This document shows, in pieces, positions 1 through 7,639 of a stretch of 15,697 nt of DNA; the first letter of the stretch is position 1; each line of letters begins with the position of its first letter. Under the pieces are notes generated by a model that was not told the origin of the DNA, did no database searches, and was given only the letters and a program-made list of their open reading frames with translations. Made by a program: the position numbers and the translations under genes. This stretch comes from M55B157 sp040265115 (GTDB lineage: Bacteria > Actinomycetota > Actinomycetes > S36-B12), in the NCBI GenBank assembly GCA_040265115.1, contig JBDQGZ010000034.1, positions 1 through 15,697 of the forward strand, given 5' to 3'.

Positions 1-2015
1 CCGCATGGAACGTCACCCTGCTTACCCTCGGCTTGGCCACCGCGGTCTTCGGTGCCTTCGAGGCTCTTCGACAACGCGACCTCAAAGCACTTCTCGCCTA
101 CTCCACGGTCAGCCAACTGGGCACGATGGTGGCCCTGATCGGAGTCGGGACGTCAGCTGCTCTCGAGGCCGCAGCGTTACTCGTTGCCGCGCACGCGTTG
201 TTCAAGGCGACCCTGTTCATGCTGGTGGGAATCGTCGATCGCGAGGCGGGAAGCCGGGATCTCAATGAACTATCCGGACTGTGGCGCGTGATGCCCATCA
301 CCGCTGGTCTCACCGGCCTTGCTGCCATGTCCATGGCAGGCGTCCCCCCGCTGGTCGGCTTCGTCGCCAAGGAGGAGGCGTTCTACTCCTTCCTTGACGT
401 CCCCCAGTCCTCGTGGGCACAGGGGCAGCAGTGGGCCGGTGTTGCCGCAGCGGCCATCGCTGTCCTGGGGGCGGCGCTCACGTTCGCCTACAGCGCACGC
501 ATCTTCGGCGGCGTGTTCTTCGGCCCGCTGAAGCAGAGCAATCTCTATGAGCCGTCCTGGCTGTTCCTCGCTCCAGCGGCAGTGCCGGCCCTGGCCGGGC
601 TGATCCTCGGTATCGCCCCAGGTCTGCTCAACGGCATCATCGATCGCACGACCATCGACGTCGGTTTCACCACGACGGGCGCGGATCTCAGCCTGTGGCA
701 TGGATTCAGCATCGCGTTGGGCCTCTCGGCAATCGCCATCACGCTCGGGCTGATCCTGCACTTCCGGCGCCGTTGGGTGATCCGTTGGCTGGGGGAGGAG
801 CCACCCGTTCCCACCGGTCCAATGATCTTCGATCGCATCTGGTTCGGCATCGTCCGGTGGGGCTCAACGGTGGGACGCTCGGCGCACAGTTCCTCGGTCG
901 GTGTTCACCTGTTCGGCGTCGGTGTGTTTATCGTGGCCCTCACCATTATCGGGCTGGCGATCATCCCCGGCGCGACCGAGGGATTGGCGCCGGTCATCGA
1001 CGGCGCTGCGCAGCCGGTCGATCTGGCGATCCTGGTGCTGTTGATCCCGACGGTGGTCTTTCTTGCGCGCGCTCGAACAACGATCACGGCCCTGGTGCTC
1101 GCCGGTTTCGTCGGCCTCATCATCGCTGTCTGGCTCATCCTGCTCGGAGCACCAGACGTTGCCTTGACACTGCTGTTGGTGGAATTCCTCACGGTGGTCG
1201 TCGCTGCGCCCGTCCTTGCGCGCCTTCCCCGACATCGGGATATCGGACGGCCCACATCGGCGGCGATCGCAGCGGTCGTCGTGGGACTCATCAGTGGCCT
1301 CGCGGTGTGGGTGTTCACCGGACGTCGAGGGCCATCTGAGTTGTCGGAATATTTCCTCACCGAGGCTGAGCAACTCACGGGCGGCACGAATGTCGTGAAC
1401 ACGATCCTCGTCGATTTCCGTGGCTTGGACACTCTTGGCGAGGTCACCGTCCTGTTCGCCGCTGCACTCGGTCTGCTGGCAGCAACGGCCGTCACCGTAC
1501 GGGCGCGCAAGGATGCCGTGATCGAGGTCCTCGGCCGTGGTGAGCGGACGGTTGTGCGTGTCGGTGCGCACGTGGTCATCCCGCTCCTGCTGATTGCAAC
1601 GGTCGTGCTGTTCTGGCGAGGACACGATGAGCCTGGCGGTGGGTTCATTGCGGGACTCACAGCGGGCGCTGCCGTAGCGGTGGCGATGATCGCCGGTATC
1701 CGATTGCCCCTTCCGAGCTCGGGTGTGATGCTCGCCGTCGGATTGGCCACGGCAGTGCTGACGGGTCTCATCGGACCGCTGACGGGCGGGGCAGCATGGG
1801 CTCCGGTCAAGGTCGACGTTCCGGTGATCGGATCCTTGACGTCGTCATTGATTTTCGACTTGGGCGTGCTGTTCATCGTCGTCGGGTTGGTGAGGGTTGC
1901 CCTCGAGCGTCTCGACGGCATGAACATCGACGACAGTGATGATGAGTTGGACGACAGCGATTCTGATGATGGTAAGCAGCCGACGAACCTCGGCCCGATG
2001 GGAGCGCGATCATGA
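1..2015 (+). CDS. mnhA: Mrp/Mnh cation:proton antiporter subunit A with fused MnhB domain (5' partial)
   Basis: This is the large ion-translocating subunit of the Mrp complex in the cytoplasmic membrane. The reading frame is open from base 3 and has no true start in the window; 670 residues are visible, and full-length actinobacterial homologues of about 950-1000 residues suggest roughly 300 N-terminal residues are missing. Counting from base 33, residues 1-165 are the end of the NuoL/M-like proton channel, with LKALLAYSTVSQLG (17-30) and HALFKATLF (54-62) carrying the conserved lysines. An MbhD/DUF4040-like part follows (about 330-398, LGAPDVALTLLLVEF), then an MbhE-like helix pair (about 405-490), then an MnhB domain (about 505-625, with GHDEPGGGF). 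The A-B fusion is what group-2 Mrp operons have, so no separate mnhB is expected. The tail (631-647) is rich in Asp and Ser. The stop overlaps the mnhC start (ATGA). Family assignment is secure. Confidence 0.95.
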   Translation, partial: AWNVTLLTLGLATAVFGAFEALRQRDLKALLAYSTVSQLGTMVALIGVGTSAALEAAALLVAAHALFKATLFMLVGIVDREAGSRDLNELSGLWRVMPITAGLTGLAAMSMAGVPPLVGFVAKEEAFYSFLDVPQSSWAQGQQWAGVAAAAIAVLGAALTFAYSARIFGGVFFGPLKQSNLYEPSWLFLAPAAVPALAGLILGIAPGLLNGIIDRTTIDVGFTTTGADLSLWHGFSIALGLSAIAITLGLILHFRRRWVIRWLGEEPPVPTGPMIFDRIWFGIVRWGSTVGRSAHSSSVGVHLFGVGVFIVALTIIGLAIIPGATEGLAPVIDGAAQPVDLAILVLLIPTVVFLARARTTITALVLAGFVGLIIAVWLILLGAPDVALTLLLVEFLTVVVAAPVLARLPRHRDIGRPTSAAIAAVVVGLISGLAVWVFTGRRGPSELSEYFLTEAEQLTGGTNVVNTILVDFRGLDTLGEVTVLFAAALGLLAATAVTVRARKDAVIEVLGRGERTVVRVGAHVVIPLLLIATVVLFWRGHDEPGGGFIAGLTAGAAVAVAMIAGIRLPLPSSGVMLAVGLATAVLTGLIGPLTGGAAWAPVKVDVPVIGSLTSSLIFDLGVLFIVVGLVRVALERLDGMNIDDSDDELDDSDSDDGKQPTNLGPMGARS

Positions 2016-2386
2016 CCCTCGCGCTTGCCGTTGCTCTGCTCACCGGCGTCGGGACATTCCTCGTCGTTCGCGGCGGTGCAGTCCGGCTGATTCTCGGCTT
2101 CATTTTGCTGGGCCATGCGGCCAACCTGGTCATCATCGCTGCCGGGGGCACCTTCCGCCGGGAGGCTCCCCTGGTCGACGGTGGTGCCTCGCTGGAGACC
2201 ATGGCGGATCCACTGCCACAGGCGTTCGTGTTGACCGCGATCGTGATCACCTTTGGCGTCACGGTGTATCTGCTGAGCCTCGTCGCGCGCACCGCTCGGA
2301 AGTCTTCACGAACTGACTCCCGGTCCTCGGACGAGCCGTCACCGACGATTGCCGAGACCGTGGACGGAGGGGATCGCCATGAATGA
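2012..2386 (+). CDS. mnhC: Mrp/Mnh antiporter subunit C (NuoK-like)
   Basis: This 124-residue membrane protein is the NuoK homologue of the Mrp complex and belongs to its proton path. Three hydrophobic helices are visible (about residues 2-20, 25-43 and 68-92). The signature DPLPQAFVLTAIVITFGV (66-83) is diagnostic of MnhC. About 30 residues after the last helix are polar (Ser, Thr, Asp, Glu) and probably lie outside the membrane. The ATG overlaps the mnhA stop as ATGA. A GGGAG at 2000-2004 stands seven bases upstream as a ribosome binding site. The 3' end overlaps mnhD by eight bases. Length is usual for the family. Confidence 0.95.
   Translation: MTLALAVALLTGVGTFLVVRGGAVRLILGFILLGHAANLVIIAAGGTFRREAPLVDGGASLETMADPLPQAFVLTAIVITFGVTVYLLSLVARTARKSSRTDSRSSDEPSPTIAETVDGGDRHE
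2366..2372 (+). promoter_or_regulatory. ribosome binding site fixing the mnhD start
   Basis: GGAGGGG lies six bases before the ATG at 2379. The reading frame is open further upstream to a TTG at 2349, but that codon lies inside mnhC and has no comparable Shine-Dalgarno sequence. This decides for the ATG at 2379. Confidence 0.75.
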
Positions 2387-3971
2387 CGTGACCTTCCTGT
2401 CGACCTGGGCGTTGCCGATGGTCTTCGGCATTCCGTTGCTCGGTGCGGTCGTGACCTTCGTGCTCGGAGCGCGATGGGCACGTCGACTGATCGGGCTACT
2501 CGTCCCCGTGCTGGTCTTCGTGATCGCGGTGCTCCTGGTCATCTCCACAGCCGCCGGACAGGTAGTGGTGTCCCAGATCGCTGGTTGGCCAGGCGGTATC
2601 TCCATCGTCTTCGTCGGTGACCTCTTCAGCGCGCTGATGCTCGCAACAGCAGCAGTCCTGGTATTCACCTGTTTGGTGTTTGCCTACTCCGCCGGCCTGG
2701 GAATGGATCGCTGGTTCATTCCGGCGGTGCTCATCATGACGGGGGGCGTCTACGGGGCGTTCGTGACAGGTGACCTGTTCAACCTGTTCGTCATGGTCGA
2801 GGTTGCGCTTCTTCCGTCCTACGTGCTCATGTCCCGCAGCGGTGCGCTGACAGCACTGCGGTCTTCGCGGCTTTATCTCATCGTGAACCTGACTGCGTCC
2901 ACGTTGTTCCTCGCTGGTCTCGGCATCGTCTACGGAGTGACCGGCACGGTGAACCTCGCCGCACTGGCCGGGCTGGGCGTCCTTCCGGTCGTCGCGGTCG
3001 CCGTCGGGGTCGTCATGATCGCGATGATGCTGAAGGCCGCACTCGTCCCCGCGCACACCTGGCTGCCGGCGACCTACCCGTACACCTCACCGGCGGTGAC
3101 GGCACTCTTCTCAGGTCTGCTCACCAAGATCGGTGCCTACGCGATCGTGCGAATCATCTCGGTCGTCTACGAACCCGGCCAGCTCCTCACCGTCACCGTC
3201 ATCGTCGTTTGCTTGGTCAGCATGGTCGTCGGCGTCATGGGCGCTCTGGGCGAGAGGACGATTCGAGGTGTCTTCACCTTCCAGATGGTGAGCGGAATGG
3301 GCTACATTCTCGTCGGCGTGGTGCTGGCCGGCGCGGTCGGAATGGCAGCGGTCGTCTTCTACCTCATCCACCACATGATCGTGATGACGTCGCTGTTCCT
3401 TACTGGTGGAACCGTCGAGCACGAGGAGCGCACCGGCATCATCCGACGCCTAGGCGGACTGGCTAAGGCCCACCCCGTCGCTGCTGTCGCTTTCTTGATG
3501 GCTGCCCTGTCCATCATCGGGCTTCCGCAGTTCTCGGGATTCTGGGCGAAACTCGGAGTGCTGACGGCCGCCGTCGACGCCACGGCCGCCATCGTGGTCG
3601 TGGTGGTCCTGCTCGTGAGCCTGGGAACGCTGGTGTCCATGCTCCGGCTCGGCTCCGGAGTTTTCTGGGGACTGCCCAAGGGGGAGCGTGCAGACGAGGA
3701 GACTCCTAGCGATGTCACGATCGACCCTGGGAGCGCAGCGGCCAGGGCTGGAGCGACCGGAACGGCACTCGATGTCGCCGCCGAGGTCGAAGCGCCGCTG
3801 GTCACGCGTTGGCGACCGCTGCTGGTGGTGCCCGGCCTCGCCCTCGCCCTGCTCAGCCTGGGAATCGGGCTCTTCCCGGGCTGGTTGCTCGACCTGACCC
3901 AGACTGCCGGAGAGTCGTTGAATGATCCGTCGACCTACGTTTCCTCGGTTCTCGGGAGTGAGACGCGATGA
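2379..3971 (+). CDS. mnhD: Mrp/Mnh antiporter subunit D (NuoM/NuoN-like)
   Basis: This is the second large proton-channel subunit of the Mrp antiporter, 530 residues, of the Proton_antipo_M family. Polar residues of the channel are visible: Glu141 in VMVEVALLPSY, Lys219 in MMLKAALVPAHTWLP, Lys250 in SGLLTKIGAYA and Lys391 in FSGFWAKLG. These match by context the membrane Glu and Lys residues shown to be needed in Bacillus-type MrpD. In the helix starting HHMIVMTSLFL (331-341) a Met (336) stands where a Lys is often found, from memory of homologues. Residues 432-478 are a hydrophilic loop rich in Ala, Asp and Glu before the last helix. The end fits the family, so the gene is complete. It overlaps mnhC upstream by 8 bp and mnhE downstream by ATGA. 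Confidence 0.95.
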   Translation: MNDVTFLSTWALPMVFGIPLLGAVVTFVLGARWARRLIGLLVPVLVFVIAVLLVISTAAGQVVVSQIAGWPGGISIVFVGDLFSALMLATAAVLVFTCLVFAYSAGLGMDRWFIPAVLIMTGGVYGAFVTGDLFNLFVMVEVALLPSYVLMSRSGALTALRSSRLYLIVNLTASTLFLAGLGIVYGVTGTVNLAALAGLGVLPVVAVAVGVVMIAMMLKAALVPAHTWLPATYPYTSPAVTALFSGLLTKIGAYAIVRIISVVYEPGQLLTVTVIVVCLVSMVVGVMGALGERTIRGVFTFQMVSGMGYILVGVVLAGAVGMAAVVFYLIHHMIVMTSLFLTGGTVEHEERTGIIRRLGGLAKAHPVAAVAFLMAALSIIGLPQFSGFWAKLGVLTAAVDATAAIVVVVVLLVSLGTLVSMLRLGSGVFWGLPKGERADEETPSDVTIDPGSAAARAGATGTALDVAAEVEAPLVTRWRPLLVVPGLALALLSLGIGLFPGWLLDLTQTAGESLNDPSTYVSSVLGSETR

Positions 3972-4327
3972 GCCCCTTCGTGCAACGACTGTGGCGCCTG
4001 CCCGCGCTCGCTGCGTGGGCAACCGGTGCGATCACCAAGGCATCACTTCAGGTCGCTCGCGACATTATCTCTCCATCAGCAGCGCTGAAGCCGGGCATCG
4101 TTATCGTGCCGATCCGACTGACGACACCCACGCAGATCGCGGTCTGGGTGAGCCTGATCAACCTGACCCCGGGCACCCTCACCATCGAGGTTTCGGATGA
4201 TCTCGATGAGGCGTGGGTGCATAGCCTGTATGCCGGAGACCCGGAGGCGTTGCGCCAAGAACTCATCGAGTTAGAACAGCGAGTGAGCCATGCCTTCGCC
4301 CTGCCACTGGCGGTGAAAGCCGCATGA
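3968..4327 (+). CDS. mnhE: Mrp/Mnh antiporter subunit E, short form
   Basis: Subunit E is a small membrane protein needed for assembly and activity of Mrp complexes. The recognisable core is present: KPGIVIVPIRLTTPTQ (36-51), then SLINLTPGTLTIEVSDD (58-74), then the WVHSLYAGDPE segment. The protein has only 119 residues, against about 155-170 in the best-known members such as Staphylococcus MnhE. By comparison from memory, the missing part is the first 40-50 residues, which hold two N-terminal membrane helices. The ATG overlaps the mnhD stop (ATGA) after GGGAGTGAG, so there is no room for a longer start unless it lies inside mnhD. The stop overlaps mnhF in the same way. Family assignment is sure; whether the short form is typical of this lineage is not. 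Confidence 0.9.
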   Translation: MSPFVQRLWRLPALAAWATGAITKASLQVARDIISPSAALKPGIVIVPIRLTTPTQIAVWVSLINLTPGTLTIEVSDDLDEAWVHSLYAGDPEALRQELIELEQRVSHAFALPLAVKAA

Positions 4328-4617
4328 CCACGCAGCAGATCGTGAGCAGCATCGCGCTCGTCCTGGTACTCCTCGGATTCCTCGCGGCCATCATTCGTGC
4401 CGCGACAGGCCCGACGAGGGCTGACCGCATCGTGGCCGCCGAACTCGGGTTCATCTCGGCGGTGAGTGCGATCCTGCTCATCGCGATCCTGCTCGATGAG
4501 CCGATCCTGTTTGACTTCGCCCTCGTCGCAGTCCTCATCGGGTTCCTCACCACGATCGGCCTGGCGCGCCTGGTCCCGCGGACACGGGACCGTGAGGATG
4601 AAGGGCGGGAAGCATGA
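4324..4617 (+). CDS. mnhF: Mrp/Mnh antiporter subunit F
   Basis: This small 97-residue subunit of the Mrp complex has three predicted helices (about 7-27, 36-56 and 61-82). The segment ATGPTRADRIVAAELG (27-42) is the MnhF signature, in which an Arg-Ala-Asp-Arg loop follows helix 1; FDFALVAVLIGFLTTI (63-78) matches the last helix. A charged tail follows. The start overlaps the mnhE stop as ATGA, and the stop overlaps mnhG as ATGA, so translation is probably coupled. Length is normal. Confidence 0.94.
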   Translation: MTTQQIVSSIALVLVLLGFLAAIIRAATGPTRADRIVAAELGFISAVSAILLIAILLDEPILFDFALVAVLIGFLTTIGLARLVPRTRDREDEGREA

Positions 4618-4973
4618 TGATCTCCGTCATCGCTCTCAGCGTCCTTGCTGTCGCCGGCGCAGGACTCGTGGCCCTCGCGGGCATGGGCATCCTGCGCCTC
4701 CCCGACCCCCTGACGCGAGCCAGTGCCGTGTCGAAAGCAGCCGCATTGGGCCTGCTGTTGATCATCGTGGCGGCCATGATCGCGGAGTGGTCGGTGCGCT
4801 CGCTCATCGTGCTGCTCCTGGTACTCATTGCTCACCTGGTGACGACGCCGCTGTCGGGAACCGCGCTGGCTCGCGCGTCCTATAAGTCGGGCACCGCACG
4901 AGCACCGGTGACCACGGTCGATGAGCCAGCCGAGCGTGAAGCTCGGAAAGTCGACGAGTCCCCGGAGGACTAG
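4614..4973 (+). CDS. mnhG: Mrp/Mnh antiporter subunit G
   Basis: This is the last subunit of the operon, 119 residues with three predicted helices. GILRLPDPLTRASAVSKAA (25-43) is the family signature. Homologues commonly read R-x-H-A-x-x-K at this place; here His is replaced by Ser (R-A-S-A-V-S-K). The helix pair GLLLIIVAAM and SLIVLLLVLIAHLVTTPLSG completes the fold. About 35 hydrophilic residues form the C-terminal tail. Two ATG codons are adjacent (4614 and 4617). The first forms the ATGA overlap with mnhF used throughout this operon and is chosen. The gene ends 11 bp before the convergent MFS gene. Confidence 0.93.
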   Translation: MMISVIALSVLAVAGAGLVALAGMGILRLPDPLTRASAVSKAAALGLLLIIVAAMIAEWSVRSLIVLLLVLIAHLVTTPLSGTALARASYKSGTARAPVTTVDEPAEREARKVDESPED

Positions 4974-4984
4974 GCGTCCGACGG

Positions 4985-6136
4985 TCAGTCGTCGATGGCG
5001 TGGATGCTCCGGACGAACAGCACCACGAGCCCGGTGACGACCATGATGCCGGCGAGCGCGAGGTAGGTCGGCTGAAGTCCGAAGCCTTCGACTGCGATAC
5101 CGGTCAACAGCATGGCGACCGGGGGAGCGGCGTAGAAGATCGACAGTTGGACTCCGAAGACTCGACCTTGGACATCGGGGTCGACTCGGCGCTGAACGAT
5201 GGTCGCGAGGAGCGGATTCATCGGGCCCCAGGCGAGGCCGAGCACGAACGCTGCGACGACCATGACCGGAAGCGGAGGGAGCAGCGCCAGCGGAACGATG
5301 GACACCATCGTTCCCATGAGTACCAGCCGCGCCAGGGTGAGGCGTCCCATGCGAGCAATCAGCCACCCGTAGGCGAAGGAACCGATGACCGAACCGCCGG
5401 CGAGAGCGGCGATGACCGCCCCGAGTCCCCAGGGGAGGTTCAGGCCCTCGAAGTAGGCCGGCAGGACTACTGACTCTGTGGGCAGGTAGATCGCGGCGAG
5501 GACGAGGATCGCAATCGTCAAGGCGCGAAGCGGCACATCGCGCCAGATGACCTTGATGCCAAGCGAGGCTTGCGCCCACATGCCCAACAACTCCGCGCCC
5601 GATTCCTCAGCGGCGAGTCGTGCCTGCTGTCCGGAATCGGTCACGCGCAGGATTGAGATGAGGAGCGCGGCGACGAGGAACAGGGCGAAAGGAACCCAGA
5701 AGGAGGAGATGGCGCCGACGGTGGCGATGAGGACGGCCGCGATGAGCGGTCCCAGAGTCCACCCCATGGCAAAGATGCCCTCATGGATGCCGTTGAGCCG
5801 ATCGGTGTCGATTCTCGATTCGCGTGCGACATCGACGATGAGCGATTTGCGAGCGGTGTAGCCGGCGGGATCGAAGATGGCACCGATGAGTGCCAGAACG
5901 ATAATCGTCGGCAGTGACAGGCCGAAGAGCCAGGCCACCACGGGGAATGCGGCGACGGAGATCGCCGAGGCGATGTCCGAGGCGATGCTGACGACACGCC
6001 GACCGAGTCGATCGACGCCCCAGCCGGCCAGGGGAGAGGCGAGTGCACCGGGAACAGAGGAGATGGCGGCCACGAGCCCTGCGGCTGCGACTGAACCGGT
6101 CGATTCCAGGACAAGCCAGGGGATCGTGAGCATCAC
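4985..6136 (-). CDS. major facilitator superfamily transporter, start uncertain (probably extends upstream)
   Basis: This is a 12-helix secondary transporter of the MFS_1/EntS-like drug-exporter type; the substrate cannot be told from sequence. The motif after helix 2, GWGVDRLGRRVV (38-49 from the GTG), is the classical MFS loop motif A, and a second loop, YGWLIARMGRLTLARL, repeats it in the other half. The only ATG/GTG-type starts are GTG 6136 and the next codon, ATG 6133. They would leave only half of helix 1 (MMLTIPWLVLESTGS). The frame is open upstream and encodes a good helix-1 beginning, SPVLLLEIANGVSGIGNAIV. The only in-frame start-like codons there are CTG at 6247-6245, whose last two bases are the first two of the gabT stop, and CTG 6181. 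Starting at 6247 gives 420 residues, the usual MFS length. The gene follows gabT on the same strand. Confidence 0.88.
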   Translation of the reverse strand: MMLTIPWLVLESTGSVAAAGLVAAISSVPGALASPLAGWGVDRLGRRVVSIASDIASAISVAAFPVVAWLFGLSLPTIIVLALIGAIFDPAGYTARKSLIVDVARESRIDTDRLNGIHEGIFAMGWTLGPLIAAVLIATVGAISSFWVPFALFLVAALLISILRVTDSGQQARLAAEESGAELLGMWAQASLGIKVIWRDVPLRALTIAILVLAAIYLPTESVVLPAYFEGLNLPWGLGAVIAALAGGSVIGSFAYGWLIARMGRLTLARLVLMGTMVSIVPLALLPPLPVMVVAAFVLGLAWGPMNPLLATIVQRRVDPDVQGRVFGVQLSIFYAAPPVAMLLTGIAVEGFGLQPTYLALAGIMVVTGLVVLFVRSIHAIDD

Positions 6137-6243
6137 GATGGCATTGCCGATGCCGGAGACGCCGTTGGCGATCTCGAGCAGGAGGACGGGCGACCAGCGG
6201 ATGGTCCTCGATCGCGGGGAGGCTGCGGAGCTAGGGGAGGACG

Positions 6244-7587
6244 TCAGAACGCACCTTCGAGGATGTCCAAGCCCTCCCGGAGCAGCTCCTCGGGAATCGT
6301 CAACGGCGGCAGGAAGCGCAACACATTCCCGTAGGTGCCCGCAGTGAGGACGAGCACACCCTGCGCGTGACAGGACTTCGCGACTCGTTGGGCGAGGTCG
6401 GGATCAGGGGTGTTCGTCCCCGGATGGACCAGTTCGATGGCGATCATGGCACCGCGCCCGCGGATGTCCCCGATCGCCGGAATCCGTTCGGCCATCTTGG
6501 TCAGTCGGGGGATCATGATCGACTCGATCTGCTGGGCGCGAGCGCACATGTCGTCGGCCTGCATCGCCTCGATCGCCCCGAGCGCTGCCGCGCAGGCGAT
6601 GGGATTTCCGCCGTAGGTTCCGCCGAGGCCTCCGACGTGGACCGCATCCATGATCTCCGCACGACCTGTGACGGCAGCGAGGGGAAGGCCGCCCGCGATG
6701 CCCTTGGCTGTGGTGATCAAGTCAGGGACGACGCCCTCATGTTCGCAGGCGAACCACTGACCGGTGCGGCAGAAACCCGTCTGGATCTCATCCGCCACGA
6801 ACACGATGCCGTGTTGAGTCGCGTAGTCGCGTAGCGCTGACAGGAAGCCCGGTGCGGGGACGATGAAGCCACCCTCGCCCTGGATCGGTTCGATCACGAC
6901 CGCGGCGATGTTCGTTCCACCGATTTCCTTGTCCATCTTCGATATCGCCCACGCTGCGACTTCCGCTCCATCATGCGGGCCATCACGGAAGGGATAGGAC
7001 ATCGGCATCCGGTACACCTCGGGGGCGAAGGGTCCGAAGGACTGCTTGTAGGGCATGTTCTTCGCGGTGAGCGCCATGGTGAGGTTGGTGCGTCCGTGAT
7101 ACCCGTGCTCGAACACCACGACGGCAGCTCGACCCGTGTGGGCGCGGGCGATCTTCACGGCATTTTCGACCGCCTCGGCACCGGAGTTGAACAGCGCCGA
7201 CTTCTTCGCATGGTCACCGGGAGTGAGGTCATTGAGGAGTTCGCTGACCGCGACATAACCCTCGTAGGGCGTCACCATGAAGCAGGTGTGGGTGAACTTC
7301 TCGACCTGTTCACGGACTCGCTCGACGACGAGCGGATGGGAGTTGCCCACGTTGGTCACGGCGATTCCGGAGCCGAGGTCGATGAAGGAGTTGCCATCCA
7401 CGTCCAGGATGACGCCGCCGCCGGCCCGCTCGGCGAAGATCGGCATGGTGCCACCAACTCCGGCTGAGATGGAGGCGTTGCGGCGCGTCATGAGTGCCTG
7501 GGATCGCGGTCCCGGGATCGGGGTGACCAGTCGGCGCTCTTGAGGTAGATCGCTGAGGACGACGGCCGGTTCGAGGGTGTCGGTCAT
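6244..7587 (-). CDS. gabT: 4-aminobutyrate aminotransferase (class III PLP enzyme)
   Basis: GabT moves the amino group of GABA to 2-oxoglutarate, giving succinate semialdehyde and glutamate in the cytosol. All class III motifs are present in 447 residues: the NSGAEAVENAVKIAR cofactor loop (134-148), HGYHGRT (161-167), EPIQGEGG (233-240), VADEIQTGFCRTG (264-276) with the PLP-binding Asp266, and the Schiff-base Lys295 in TTAKGIAGGLPL. The frame stays open to 7737 upstream, but that extension would cover the dxr start. The start at 7587 (MTDT) fits known GabT N-termini and stands six bases after a TACGCT box, so the mRNA may be leaderless. No GABA permease or succinate-semialdehyde dehydrogenase gene is adjacent; the next gene is an MFS transporter. 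Related aminotransferases (5-aminovalerate, beta-alanine) cannot be fully excluded. Confidence 0.93.
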   Translation of the reverse strand: MTDTLEPAVVLSDLPQERRLVTPIPGPRSQALMTRRNASISAGVGGTMPIFAERAGGGVILDVDGNSFIDLGSGIAVTNVGNSHPLVVERVREQVEKFTHTCFMVTPYEGYVAVSELLNDLTPGDHAKKSALFNSGAEAVENAVKIARAHTGRAAVVVFEHGYHGRTNLTMALTAKNMPYKQSFGPFAPEVYRMPMSYPFRDGPHDGAEVAAWAISKMDKEIGGTNIAAVVIEPIQGEGGFIVPAPGFLSALRDYATQHGIVFVADEIQTGFCRTGQWFACEHEGVVPDLITTAKGIAGGLPLAAVTGRAEIMDAVHVGGLGGTYGGNPIACAAALGAIEAMQADDMCARAQQIESIMIPRLTKMAERIPAIGDIRGRGAMIAIELVHPGTNTPDPDLAQRVAKSCHAQGVLVLTAGTYGNVLRFLPPLTIPEELLREGLDILEGAF

Positions 7588-7593
7588 GGGCTT

Positions 7594-7622
7594 AGCGTAA
7601 GCGCCCGCCCCCGCCGTGAGAA
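7594..7622 (-). promoter_or_regulatory. candidate gabT promoter, leaderless type
   Basis: Reading on the minus strand, TTCTCA (7622-7617) is followed after 17 bases by TACGCT (7599-7594), and six bases later by the gabT ATG at 7587. TANNNT is the actinobacterial -10 pattern, and this spacing puts the transcription start on the A of the ATG. The -35 match is 4 of 6 to TTGACA. This is inference from pattern only. Confidence 0.5.
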
Positions 7623-7633
7623 GAGTGCGGGCG

Positions 7634-7639
7634 TACGGT
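7634..7639 (+). promoter_or_regulatory. candidate dxr -10 box, leaderless type
   Basis: TACGGT fits TANNNT and ends seven bases before the dxr ATG at 7647. Transcription would begin at or one base before the ATG. There is no purine-rich Shine-Dalgarno sequence upstream of the ATG (the preceding bases are CTACCCC), which supports leaderless translation. No convincing -35 box was found. Confidence 0.42.

Noticed and set aside
905..2116. 403-residue open frame antisense to mnhA
   Set aside because: Low-complexity Thr/Ser/Arg/Pro composition typical of an antisense shadow; the + frame encodes clear Mrp domains.
4979..4994. Short inverted repeat CGACG / CGTCG with a six-base loop in the convergent gap between mnhG and the MFS gene, as a shared terminator
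   Set aside because: Only five base pairs, no T-run on either strand, and it overlaps the MFS stop codon; it could be chance in GC-rich DNA.
4263..5579. 438-residue minus-strand frame covering mnhF, mnhG and part of the MFS gene
   Set aside because: Conflicts with three well-supported genes; Arg/Ser/His-rich and without domains.
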